From contig CBDEVO010000003.1 in the NCBI GenBank assembly GCA_965243615.1, forward strand, positions 1,984,001-2,048,000: a DNA stretch of 64,000 nucleotides. The letters are read 5' to 3'. Position 1 is the first letter of the stretch. Each line of letters starts with the position of its first letter. Below, piece by piece: positions 1-8,107 of the stretch. This stretch comes from JAJEEA01 sp965243615. GTDB taxonomy: Bacteria > Acidobacteriota > Vicinamibacteria > Vicinamibacterales > UBA8438. Under the pieces are notes generated by a model. It saw only the letters and a program-made list of their open reading frames with translations. It was not told the DNA's origin and did not search any database. The position numbers and the translations under genes are program-made.

Positions 1-2
1 GC

Positions 3-494
3 GACGTCGTGGACCACGCCGATCTGACCGAGCCGATGCCGTTGCCGGCGGTGCGCTACGCGGCCGCGGCCCTGAGCGTTCCGGTCACCGAAGCCTATCT
101 GCCGTGGGCAGCGGCGGCGGCGTGCGTGAGGGGTCTCCTGGAGACCCTTCCACCGCCCCTGCTGGCGAGCAGCAGCGTGGTGCTGCGGCCGCTCAATGCC
201 GAGCCGACGCCGATGCTCATGCTGCCGAGGACGGGACCCGTCGTCGGCTTCGGCCTGTTCCCGTACATCCCGTCGGCGGTGCTGGGCCTCGTGCTGCCGG
301 TCGTCGAAGACGCGGGGCGGCGGCTCGTCGCCGCCGGCGGCAAGCGCTACCTCACGGGCTGGGTCAGGCGAGGCCACGACGAGTGGCGGGCCCACTTCGG
401 GCCGCGATGGGCGGCGATTCTGCGGTGGAAGGAGGCGTTCGACCCGAACGCCGTTCTCAGCAACGGGTTCATCCGCTACGGTCCCGAGACATGA
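3..494 (+). CDS. FAD-linked oxidoreductase, C-terminal part (5' end outside the window)
   Basis: The reading frame is open from the window edge, so only about the last 163 residues are visible. The end reads RWKEAFDPNAVLSNGFIRYG, which resembles the closing segment of FAD-linked oxidases of the cytokinin-dehydrogenase/berberine-bridge type ('K..FDPN.VL..G'). The FAD-binding half would lie upstream. Its stop overlaps the start of the next gene (ATGA at 491-494), so both are probably co-translated with the NHLM export genes downstream. Inference: an oxidative tailoring enzyme for the exported product. The family call rests on a short region and is moderate. Confidence 0.6.
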   Translation, partial: DVVDHADLTEPMPLPAVRYAAAALSVPVTEAYLPWAAAAACVRGLLETLPPPLLASSSVVLRPLNAEPTPMLMLPRTGPVVGFGLFPYIPSAVLGLVLPVVEDAGRRLVAAGGKRYLTGWVRRGHDEWRAHFGPRWAAILRWKEAFDPNAVLSNGFIRYGPET

Positions 495-1678
495 CCGGCG
501 GCGGCATCGCGGCGACGCGAGCAACTTCGATCCGTGACGACGAGAGGGTTGGCGCGGACCCTGTCACCCCCTGGGATGCGCTGGCAGGTGGACGCGAGGC
601 GACGTTCGCGGACATCCTGCGCGAGCTGCGCCCGTTGTTCCCCGCGTCCCTGCTCGGCGGCGCGGGATGGGCGCGCCTGCTCGCACGGGCCGCCGAGCTG
701 CCCGCCGCCGCGGCGGCGTTCTTCGGCTTCGAGTGCCGGCTCGGCAATCCGTACCCGTTGGTGGACGTGTGCGTCCCCGTCGCGTCGGACATCGGCGCGC
801 CCGCGGCGATGGAGGCTCCGGTCGCGCGGCGCTTCGTTCGGGACGCGCGCGGCGGCGCGCGTCTCCCACCGTCGAGGGCGGCCCTGGCGCGCTGCATCGG
901 CGGGTTCGGACGGGCGGACTCGGCGCTCGCGCGCTGGGCCGAGGGCGCGCTTCTCGAGTACGACGTCGCCGCGTCCGGCGCGGGCGGCCGCGACACCCCC
1001 GGCATCTACTTCAGGCTGCGGCGAGGCCCGGGGCCGTCCGGGCACGATGTGCAGGGCAGCGCCCGGCGCGACATCGCGCGCACGCTGGCGGCGGCCAGCG
1101 GGTGGCCGGCCGACCCGGCGGAGCAGTGCGAGGTGGAGCGGGCCGTCGACGCGCTGCCGCGGGGCGCGCGAATCAGTCAGGCGGGCGCGATGCCGGACCG
1201 CGCCGAACGGGCCGTCCGGCTCGTCGTCCGGGACATCGACGCGGGCGCGGTGCCGGACTTCCTGGCGCGGCTGCGCTGGCCCGGCCGCATCGCCCTTGCC
1301 GGCGGTGTCCTGACGGACCTGCTCGCCGTCAGCGCCAGGTTCGCGCTGTCGTTCGACGTGACGGCCCGGGGCGTGGGCCGGCGCCTCGGGCTGGAGGTGT
1401 ACGCCGGCGGGGGCGGCTGGCAGGACACCACGCGCGGCGACTGGCGGCTGTGCGTGGCGACCCTGGTGGAGAAGGGCTGGAGCGTCCCGTCGAAGGCGCG
1501 GGGCCTGCTGGCGTGGCCCGGGCACCAGAAGATGTACTTCGACAACGCCGTCTTCCTCGCCCATCAGGGCATCAACCACCTGAAGATCACCGTCGCCGGA
1601 GATGTCGTGGAGGCCAAGGGCTACGTCGGCATGAGCTTGGTTCCGTTGCTGGTGGGTACCCGGGAGTCTGGACCGTAG
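491..1678 (+). CDS. Unrecognised 395-aa protein coupled to the NHLM export locus
   Basis: The start ATG lies in the ATGA overlap with the preceding oxidoreductase. The protein has no signal peptide or obvious membrane segment and looks cytoplasmic. I do not recognise a named domain. The C-terminal third (about residues 290-390) is the most protein-like part, with GLEVYAGGGGWQD, LLAWPGHQ, HQGINHLKITV and VEAKGYVGMSL. The INHLKI...EAKGYVG pattern reminds me of uncharacterised proteins found beside NHLM exporters, but that is memory, not a search. The last four residues and the stop come from the hairpin repeat at 1660-1745, so the native C-terminus may have been altered. Possible roles are precursor recognition or tailoring. 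Confidence 0.75.
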   Translation: MTGGGIAATRATSIRDDERVGADPVTPWDALAGGREATFADILRELRPLFPASLLGGAGWARLLARAAELPAAAAAFFGFECRLGNPYPLVDVCVPVASDIGAPAAMEAPVARRFVRDARGGARLPPSRAALARCIGGFGRADSALARWAEGALLEYDVAASGAGGRDTPGIYFRLRRGPGPSGHDVQGSARRDIARTLAAASGWPADPAEQCEVERAVDALPRGARISQAGAMPDRAERAVRLVVRDIDAGAVPDFLARLRWPGRIALAGGVLTDLLAVSARFALSFDVTARGVGRRLGLEVYAGGGGWQDTTRGDWRLCVATLVEKGWSVPSKARGLLAWPGHQKMYFDNAVFLAHQGINHLKITVAGDVVEAKGYVGMSLVPLLVGTRESGP

Positions 1679-1745
1679 AACGGTGCAGACTCCCGGCGGG
1701 GTTGGTTGGGCGCCCGGCGGAGCCGCCGGCGACGATGGGCGGGCT
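1660..1745. repeat. Structured interspersed repeat, copy 1 (hairpin with AGA loop)
   Basis: A hairpin spans 1662-1694: the arm GGGAGTCTG pairs with CAGACTCCC, then ACCGT with ACGGT around the loop AGA, with a single G-G mismatch between the two stems. It is followed by about 50 bp containing GGTTGGTTGGG and GGCGACGATGGGCGGGC. A related copy lies at 63666-63740. The stop codon of the gene at 491-1678 (TAG, 1676-1678) falls across the inner stem and loop. This looks like a small mobile or REP-like element rather than a simple terminator, because the downstream flank is shared too. Confidence 0.7.
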
Positions 1746-1840
1746 GGCCGCTGCCCCGGGGGCATTCCCGCGCAGGCCGAAAGCCGCGCGGACGGTTGAC
1801 GAGCGCGTGGTGGTTGCGCGCGCACGGGGTCCGGAACAGG

Positions 1841-2725
1841 GTGCGATTGCTCGACAAGTCGCTGTTTCGCGAAGAGGCGATTGCCAGCTACGGCAAGACC
1901 GAGCGGCTGGACGTCCTGCCCCGGGTGACGGCGCCGCACGAATGGGCGGTTCTCGCCGGGCTCACGCTGGTGCTGCTGGGCGTCGGGGCCTGGGCCGTGT
2001 TCGGCAGCATCGAACGCCGGTTGACGACCGAGTGTCTGCTCGTGCGGCCGGGAGACCGCCGCGCGGTGCTCGCGGAGCTGTCGGGTACCGTCACCGATGT
2101 GCTTGTCGACGTGGGCGACCGTGTCCGGTCCGGACAGGCCGTGGCGCGGGTCATGCGCCCCGGGCTGCGCCGGTCGATGCGCGTGGCGCGCGCGCGAATC
2201 GCGGCGCTCGAGGCGGGCCCGGCGGCGGAGGGGTTGCGGGCCGCGCGCGCGGAGCTGGCCGAGCTGGAGATGGTGGAGGCGGTCGGCGACGTCATCGTCA
2301 GCCCGTACGCGGGCGAGGTCACGGCGCTCTCGCTGGCGCCGGGCCGGGCGGTGGCAGCCGGGGCCGAGGTTGCCCGCGTCCGCGCCGGAAGCGACGCCGG
2401 CTTGGAGGCGGTGGCGTTCATCGCGTCGGCGCACGCCGTGCGGGTCGCCCCGGGCATGAGCGCCCAGGTGCTGGTGGCGGCGCCGGACGGGGGGCGGCAG
2501 TTCGTGCTGGAGGCCGACCTGAGGGACGTTTCCGCGCGCCCCGCGCCCGCGCCCGGCTGGTTCGCGGGATTCGGGTTCCCGGCGCCCGATCACGGACACC
2601 TGGTCCGGCTGTCCCTGCGGAGCGCACCCGACCGGATGGTTGCCGACGGCGAGCCCTGCCGGCTCGACGTCGTCACCCGGCGCGAGGCGCCCATTCGCTT
2701 CCTGGCGGGGGCCGGGAGGGGCTGA
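1841..2725 (+). CDS. HlyD-family periplasmic adaptor of the NHLM export system (short form)
   Basis: Membrane-fusion protein expected to bridge the inner-membrane ABC transporters and the outer membrane. GTG at 1841 is preferred because GGAACAGG precedes it and family members begin about here (LLDKSLFREEAI...); an upstream ATG at 1706 would add a basic, repeat-derived extension. One membrane segment (about residues 32-52, VLAGLTLVLLGVGAWAVFG) is followed by a lipoyl-like half (SGTVTDVLVDVGDRVRSGQ), a short helical hairpin, and the second half (SPYAGEVTALSLAPG). At 294 aa it is clearly shorter than typical members of about 400 aa, the helical hairpin being reduced. Its TGA overlaps the next ATG by one base (TGATG). 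Confidence 0.85.
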   Translation: MRLLDKSLFREEAIASYGKTERLDVLPRVTAPHEWAVLAGLTLVLLGVGAWAVFGSIERRLTTECLLVRPGDRRAVLAELSGTVTDVLVDVGDRVRSGQAVARVMRPGLRRSMRVARARIAALEAGPAAEGLRAARAELAELEMVEAVGDVIVSPYAGEVTALSLAPGRAVAAGAEVARVRAGSDAGLEAVAFIASAHAVRVAPGMSAQVLVAAPDGGRQFVLEADLRDVSARPAPAPGWFAGFGFPAPDHGHLVRLSLRSAPDRMVADGEPCRLDVVTRREAPIRFLAGAGRG

Positions 2726-4926
2726 TGCCCGGTCGCGACAGCCGGACGAAGACCCGGCGGCAGGAGCATCGGCGCGTTCGTACGCCGGTCCTGCTGCAGT
2801 TCGACGAGACCGAGTGCGGCGCGGTGTGCCTGGGCATCGTGCTCGCGCACCACGGGCGCTGGGTGCGTCTCGAGGAGCTGCGCGGCGCGTGCGGCGTCGG
2901 CCGCGACGGGAGCAGCGCGGGCGACCTGGTCAGCGCCGCCGAGCGCTACGGCCTGCGGGTGCGCGGCTGGCGCCGGCAGCCGGCCGAGCTGCGCCGGACT
3001 CGGCCGCCCGCCATCCTGTTCTGGGAGTTCAACCACTTCCTCGTGCTGGAGGGCTGTGGGCGCGACCGCTTCCACCTGAACGATCCCGCCAACGGCCGCC
3101 GCAGCGTGAGCGCGGACGAGTTCGACCGGAAGTTCACCGGCGTCGTGCTGACGCTGGAGCCGGGGCCCGACTTCCGGCCCGGGGGCGCCCGGCCCGGCGT
3201 CGCGCGCCAGCTCTGGCCGTGGCTGCGCGACGCGAGGGCGCCGCTGTCGTTCGCGACGGCGTGCGGGCTGCTGATGGTGCTGCCGGGCCTCGCGCTGCCG
3301 TTGCTGCTGGGCCTCTTCGTCGACGAGGTGCTCGGCGGCGGCGAGTCGGGCTGGGGCTTCCTGCCGCTCGCGGCGGCCGGGGCGGCGGGGTCGCTGTACC
3401 TGCTGGCGTGGCTGCAGCAGCGCTGTCTGCGGCGGCTGGCCGTCCGCTTGTCCGTCGCGCAGGCCGACCGGCTGCTGTCGCACCTCTTCCGCCTGCCGGT
3501 CCGCTACTTCGTGCATCGTTTCGCGGGCGACCTCGCGTCGCGCGTCCAGCTCGTCGACGAGGTGGCCGCCGTCGGGTCCACGCAGCTCGTCGGCGTCGCC
3601 ATCGAGGTCGTCACGAGCGCGGTGTTCCTGGCCGTGCTGCTGGCCGTCGATCCGCTGCTCGGGGCCGCCGTCGCCGCCGTCGCGGCGGCGGGCGCGCTGG
3701 CGACGCGGGCGGTGTCGCGGCGGCGGACCGACGAGAAGCGGCACATGCAGCGCGAGGGCGCCATGCTGACGGGTCTCGGGGGCGTCGCGCTGCGCTCCAT
3801 CGACTCGCTGCAGGCGACGGCGGCCGAGGACGACTTCTTCTCGCGCTGGACCGGGTACCAGGCGCGCGAGCTGACGGCCCGCCAGCGCTTCTCCGAGCTG
3901 GGCCACCTCAACGCCGCCGTGCCGGGCCTGTTCATGATGCTGGGGGGGGCGGCGGTGATGGGGCTCGGCGGCTGGCGGGTCATGACCGGCGGGATGACCC
4001 TCGGCACGCTGATGGGGCTGCACGTGGTGGCCGGCAGCTTCCTGCGGCCGGTCGGCCGCTTCGTGCAGCTCGCCGACCTGCTGCAGACGCTCGACGCCGA
4101 CCTGCAGCGGCTGGGGGACGTGCTCGACGCGGCCGAGGACCGGGCGCTGTCGAGGCCGCCCCGCCCCGGCGGCCGCATCGCGACGTTCGGGGGCCGCCTG
4201 CGCCTGGCCGGGCGCATCGAGCTGCGCAACGTCACCTTCGGCTACCAGCCCAACCGGCCGCCGCAGGTCAGGAACCTGAGCCTGACGGTCGAGCCGGGGC
4301 GGCAGGTGGCGGTGGTCGGCCCGAGCGGCTCGGGCAAGTCGACGCTGCTGATGCTCGCGGCCGGCGTCTACGCCCCCTGGTCGGGCGAGATCCTGTTCGA
4401 CGGCGTGGCGCGGGATGAGATTCCCCGCGAGGTGCTGAACAGCTCGGTGGCCATCGTCGATCAACATCCGTTCCTGTTCGCGGCGACGGTGCGCGACAAC
4501 CTGACCATGTGGAACCCGACGGTCCCTGAGGGGCAGTTGGTCCAGGCGGCGCTCGACGCGCGCATCCACGACGAGATCACGAGCCGGCGCGCCGGCTACG
4601 ACGCGGCGGTGCACGACGGCGGCCGCAACTTCAGCGGCGGCCAGCGCCAGCGCCTCGAGATCGGCCGGGCGCTCGTCCCGAACCCGTCCGTGCTGCTTCT
4701 TGACGAGGCCACCAGCGCGCTCGACGCGGCGACCGAGGCGGACATCGAGGACGCGCTGCGGCGGCGCGGCTGTACCTGCCTGGTGGTGGCCCACCGCGTC
4801 AGCACCATCCGCAACTGCGATCGGATCGTCGTGCTCGATGGCGGCGAGGCGGTGCAGCACGGCACCCACGACGAGCTGTTCGCCGAGCGGGACGGCCTGT
4901 ACCACCAGCTCGTGCGCGCCGGTTGA
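2725..4926 (+). CDS. NHLM-type ABC transporter with N-terminal C39 leader peptidase
   Basis: A 733-aa bifunctional exporter predicted to cut a precursor after a double-glycine-like leader and export the core peptide. Domain order: C39 peptidase (about 18-150) with oxyanion Gln25, catalytic Cys31 (TECGAVCL), His104 (FNHFLVLEG) and Asp120 (LNDPA), all present; six-helix membrane domain (about 170-470); nucleotide-binding domain with Walker A GPSGSGKST (about 532), signature FSGGQRQ (about 636), Walker B VLLLDEATSALD and H-loop VVAHRVST. All ATPase motifs are intact. It sits between the adaptor and the second ABC transporter, matching the NHLM ABC1 architecture. The intact triad implies a real peptide substrate, although no precursor gene is visible in the window. 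Confidence 0.93.
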   Translation: MPGRDSRTKTRRQEHRRVRTPVLLQFDETECGAVCLGIVLAHHGRWVRLEELRGACGVGRDGSSAGDLVSAAERYGLRVRGWRRQPAELRRTRPPAILFWEFNHFLVLEGCGRDRFHLNDPANGRRSVSADEFDRKFTGVVLTLEPGPDFRPGGARPGVARQLWPWLRDARAPLSFATACGLLMVLPGLALPLLLGLFVDEVLGGGESGWGFLPLAAAGAAGSLYLLAWLQQRCLRRLAVRLSVAQADRLLSHLFRLPVRYFVHRFAGDLASRVQLVDEVAAVGSTQLVGVAIEVVTSAVFLAVLLAVDPLLGAAVAAVAAAGALATRAVSRRRTDEKRHMQREGAMLTGLGGVALRSIDSLQATAAEDDFFSRWTGYQARELTARQRFSELGHLNAAVPGLFMMLGGAAVMGLGGWRVMTGGMTLGTLMGLHVVAGSFLRPVGRFVQLADLLQTLDADLQRLGDVLDAAEDRALSRPPRPGGRIATFGGRLRLAGRIELRNVTFGYQPNRPPQVRNLSLTVEPGRQVAVVGPSGSGKSTLLMLAAGVYAPWSGEILFDGVARDEIPREVLNSSVAIVDQHPFLFAATVRDNLTMWNPTVPEGQLVQAALDARIHDEITSRRAGYDAAVHDGGRNFSGGQRQRLEIGRALVPNPSVLLLDEATSALDAATEADIEDALRRRGCTCLVVAHRVSTIRNCDRIVVLDGGEAVQHGTHDELFAERDGLYHQLVRAG

Positions 4927-4932
4927 CGACCC

Positions 4933-7878
4933 ATGACGCCCGCGAACGAGCACGGGATGACGCAGTCGGCGCTCGACCCGCTTGCCGAGTTTGCCGCATC
5001 GCTCGGCGAACCGTCGGACCGTGGCGACGGGCTCCTCCGTCTCGCCGGCGAGGACCTCGCGTGGTTCGTCGAACGGGGTGGCGTCGACGTCTTTCTGGTG
5101 GAGTACTGCGACGGCGCCGTCGTGTCGAGCTTCAAGCACGTGCTGCGAGCGGGGCCGGGCCGCCTGGTGTTCGGTGTCGGTGGGGCGGCCGGCGAGGAGG
5201 CGGCTGGGGAGGAGACGCTGGCTGCCGTGGCCAGGCTGCTGCCGGGCACGGCCCTGCGCCGCGTGCGGCCGAGCGCGCTGGTCGAACGCGGCGCGGGCGA
5301 CGACGTCGCCCGCCAGGTCGATGCGTGGATCTCCGCCGTCTCGGCCGCGGTGGCCCGCGACGTCGAGCTGCCCCCGCATCCCGAGAAGCTGCTCGGCCGA
5401 GGCGAGGAGGTCGAGGCCGGGTCGGGCTGCGTGCTGGCGGCCGACAGGGGCCTCGTCTGGGCCACCGGGACCGGGGTCGGGACCGTCGAGTTCATCGGCG
5501 CCGGCCAGACGCTGCCGCCCGGCGCGGCTGCGATTCCGCTGACCCTGGAGAGCTGGATCAGGCTGGACGCGCCGGCGCGGCTTGCCGGCAGGTCGTCCCG
5601 CGACCTGCAGGCGGAGCAGAGGCTGTTGCCGGCCCTGGCCGGGTTCCACCGCCTGGCCCTCGACGCCGAGCGGTTCAACCGCCGCCTGCTGGTCATCGAC
5701 GAAGCCAACCTGCAGGTCTCCCGCGCCAGCCGCCGACGCCAGGACGCGGCGAGCGCGCGGCGAGCGCTGTTCGGCGTGCTCGCGCGCGACCTGCCGGCTG
5801 AAGGACACGGGGAGGCGCTGCACGCCGCGCTCGAGGCCATCGGGAAGCACGAGGGCATCGACTTCCGGTTTCCGGACGACGACGGCGCGCCCCGCCGGGC
5901 CGCGTCCTCGCTGCGGGACATCCTCCGGTCGTCGGGGGCCCGGTGCCGGCAGGTCCGGCTGGCCGACGAGGACCGCTGGTGGCGCGGAGACAGCGGGGCC
6001 CTGCTCGCCTTCCGGCGCGCCGACGCGCAACCGGTCGCGCTGCTGCCCGGCGGGTGGGGACGATACCGCTTGGTGGACCCGCGGAGCGGGCGCTCCACCC
6101 GCGTGACCCGCGAGCGCGCGCGGACGCTGGCCGCCGAGGCGTGGTGCTTCTACCGGCCGCTGCCCCCCGGCCGGCCGGCCGGGGCGGCGGACCTGCTGCA
6201 CCTCGCCGGCCGGCATCTCCCGCCCGACGGCCTCAGGCTCCTGTCTGCCGGCGTGGCCGCGGGCTTGGCCCTGCTGACCCCGGCCGTCGCGGCGGGCCTG
6301 CTCGCGGACCGGGTGCTCCCCGCCGCCGCCGCCGGCGCGCTCGTGCAGGTCACGGTGGCCCTGGTCGTGCTGGCCGTCACCGCCGCCCTTCTGCAGATGC
6401 GGCAGGGCGCGGCGCTGATGCGCATCGAGGGCCGCGCCGCGGCCCGCATCGGAGCCGCGTTGTGGGACCGAATGCTCGGCCTGCCGAGGCGGTTCTTCGA
6501 GCGCTTCACGCCCGGCGACCTCATGGTGCGCGTCGCCGTGTTCCAGGCCCTGCGCGAGCAGATCGCCGGCACGGTGGCCGCCGCCCTGCAGGCCGTCGTG
6601 TTCCTGTTGCCGGCCTTCGTCCTCGTCTTCCTGTACGACGTCGGGCTCGGCCTGTGGAGCTTCGGACTCGGCCTGCTCTCGCTGGCCACGTTCTTGATCG
6701 TCGGCCTGCGCCAGGTCCCGCTGCATCGCCGGCTCAACCGCGCGAGGCGGCAGATTTCGGGCGACCTGTTCCAGTTCATCAACGGCATCGGCAAGCTGCG
6801 CGCGCTCGGCGCGGAGGACTCGGCGTTCGCCCGCTGGGCCCGCGGCTACCGCGAGCAGCAGCGCGCCCGGCTGCACATCGGCCGGCTGAGCGGGCACTTG
6901 GTGGCGTTCGGTACCGCCGTGCCGGCCGTCGGCGGCGCGGTGCTGTTCGGCGCGGTGGCGTGGAGCGGCCCGGCCGCCGTCACGGTCGGCGACTTCCTGG
7001 TCGTCTACGCGGCCGCGATGATCTTCTACTCGGCGATCGTCGGTCTGGGACAGTCGTCGGAGGCGCTGGCCGGCATCGTCCCCGCCGCCGAGCAGGCCGG
7101 GCCCATCCTGGAGGCGTCGCCGCGGGCGCCGGAAACGGGCGGCGCGCGGATGGAGCTTCGCGGCGACATCCGTTTCGAGCACGTCGGCTTCGGCTACGCC
7201 AAGGGCGACCGCCTCGTTCTCGACGACGTCTCGTGGCACGCCCGGCCCGGCGAGCTCGTGGCCCTCGTCGGCGAGACCGGCTCCGGCAAGAGCACCCTGC
7301 TGCGGCTCGCGCTGGGGCTCGAGGAGCCCGCGGTGGGCGCGGTGTACCTGGACGGCCGCGACCTCGCGCACCTCGACCGCCGGGCCGTCCGGCGCCAGTG
7401 CGGCGTCGTCGTGCAGGACGGCGTCCTGCGGCACGGCAACGTGCTCGACAACATCGTCGGCGTCTCGAGCGGGCTGACCGTCGACGACGCCTGGCGAGCG
7501 GCCCGCCTCGCCGACGTCGACCGCGACATCGAGGCCATGCCGATGGGCATGTTCACCCCGATGGGGGGCGGCGGCGCCGTCTCCGGGGGCCAGGCCCAGC
7601 GCATTCGGATTGCCGCCGCCCTCGTCGGCGGCCCGCGCATCCTGCTGTTCGACGAAGCCACCAGCTGGCTCGACGCGCGGAGCCAGGCCAGGGTCATGGA
7701 GAGCCTCCACGGCCTCGCGGTCACGCGCGTTGTAGTCGCCCACCGCCTGTCGACGATCCGCCACGCCAACCGCATCTACGTGCTGAGCGGCGGCCGCATC
7801 GTTCAGCAGGGCGGCTTCGACGAACTGTTCGAGCAGGAGGGCGTGTTCCGGCGCATGATGCGGCGCCAGATGGCTTGA
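4933..7878 (+). CDS. NHLM-type second ABC transporter (ABC2)
   Basis: A 981-aa protein beginning 6 bp after the C39 transporter. The N-terminal 400 or so residues are soluble and lack the C39 Cys, as in NHLM ABC2 proteins; this part starts with a sensor-like region (FVERGGVDVFLVEY...). A six-helix membrane domain follows (about 435-690), then an ATPase with Walker A VGETGSGKST (about 779), signature VSGGQAQR (about 882), Walker B ILLFDEATSWLD (about 903) and H-loop VVAHRLST (about 935). It probably forms a heteromer or works in series with the C39 transporter. An ATG at 4957 is an alternative start. Its 3' end has been tandemly duplicated (repeat at 7801-8053). Confidence 0.9.
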   Translation: MTPANEHGMTQSALDPLAEFAASLGEPSDRGDGLLRLAGEDLAWFVERGGVDVFLVEYCDGAVVSSFKHVLRAGPGRLVFGVGGAAGEEAAGEETLAAVARLLPGTALRRVRPSALVERGAGDDVARQVDAWISAVSAAVARDVELPPHPEKLLGRGEEVEAGSGCVLAADRGLVWATGTGVGTVEFIGAGQTLPPGAAAIPLTLESWIRLDAPARLAGRSSRDLQAEQRLLPALAGFHRLALDAERFNRRLLVIDEANLQVSRASRRRQDAASARRALFGVLARDLPAEGHGEALHAALEAIGKHEGIDFRFPDDDGAPRRAASSLRDILRSSGARCRQVRLADEDRWWRGDSGALLAFRRADAQPVALLPGGWGRYRLVDPRSGRSTRVTRERARTLAAEAWCFYRPLPPGRPAGAADLLHLAGRHLPPDGLRLLSAGVAAGLALLTPAVAAGLLADRVLPAAAAGALVQVTVALVVLAVTAALLQMRQGAALMRIEGRAAARIGAALWDRMLGLPRRFFERFTPGDLMVRVAVFQALREQIAGTVAAALQAVVFLLPAFVLVFLYDVGLGLWSFGLGLLSLATFLIVGLRQVPLHRRLNRARRQISGDLFQFINGIGKLRALGAEDSAFARWARGYREQQRARLHIGRLSGHLVAFGTAVPAVGGAVLFGAVAWSGPAAVTVGDFLVVYAAAMIFYSAIVGLGQSSEALAGIVPAAEQAGPILEASPRAPETGGARMELRGDIRFEHVGFGYAKGDRLVLDDVSWHARPGELVALVGETGSGKSTLLRLALGLEEPAVGAVYLDGRDLAHLDRRAVRRQCGVVVQDGVLRHGNVLDNIVGVSSGLTVDDAWRAARLADVDRDIEAMPMGMFTPMGGGGAVSGGQAQRIRIAAALVGGPRILLFDEATSWLDARSQARVMESLHGLAVTRVVVAHRLSTIRHANRIYVLSGGRIVQQGGFDELFEQEGVFRRMMRRQMA

Positions 7879-8053
7879 CGTCCGTGGCAGCCGGTCGATA
7901 CCGACGGACTCCCGACCGCTGTGTTCAGCCGGGCGGCCTCGACGAGCTGTCCGAGCAGGAGGGCGTGTTCCGGCGAATCCGGCGAATGGTGCGGCGCCGG
8001 ATGGTGTGACGTCCGCGGCAGCCGGTCGGTACGGACGGACTCCCGACCGCTGT
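7801..8053 (+). repeat. Tandem duplication of the 3' end of the ABC2 gene
   Basis: Copy A (7801-7922) holds the last 26 codons of the ABC2 gene, its stop and 44 bp of downstream DNA. Copy B (7923-8053) repeats this with scattered substitutions and one 9-bp insertion. In the same frame copy B reads VQPGGLDELSEQEGVFRR...RRRMV then stop, against VQQGGFDELFEQEGVFRRMMRRQMA in the gene. The coding frame is kept, but copy B has no start codon of its own in that frame and lies after the gene's stop. Both copies end in GACGGACTCCCGACCGCTGT. Confidence 0.9.
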
Positions 8054-8107
8054 CCGACGCCGGTCATGGAAGGGCGACGGCGGCCGGGACCCGGTTGAGG
8101 TTACTTC

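Noticed and set aside
1679..1840. Precursor peptide gene for the NHLM exporter
   Set aside because: Frames here are repeat-derived and show no leader or GG motif; the 7879-8107 gap is a duplicated gene end and also lacks one.
2590..8067. 1825-aa open frame on the minus strand across the NHLM genes
   Set aside because: It is the antisense shadow of two well-supported transporter genes in high-GC DNA; its translation is low-complexity and matches no family.
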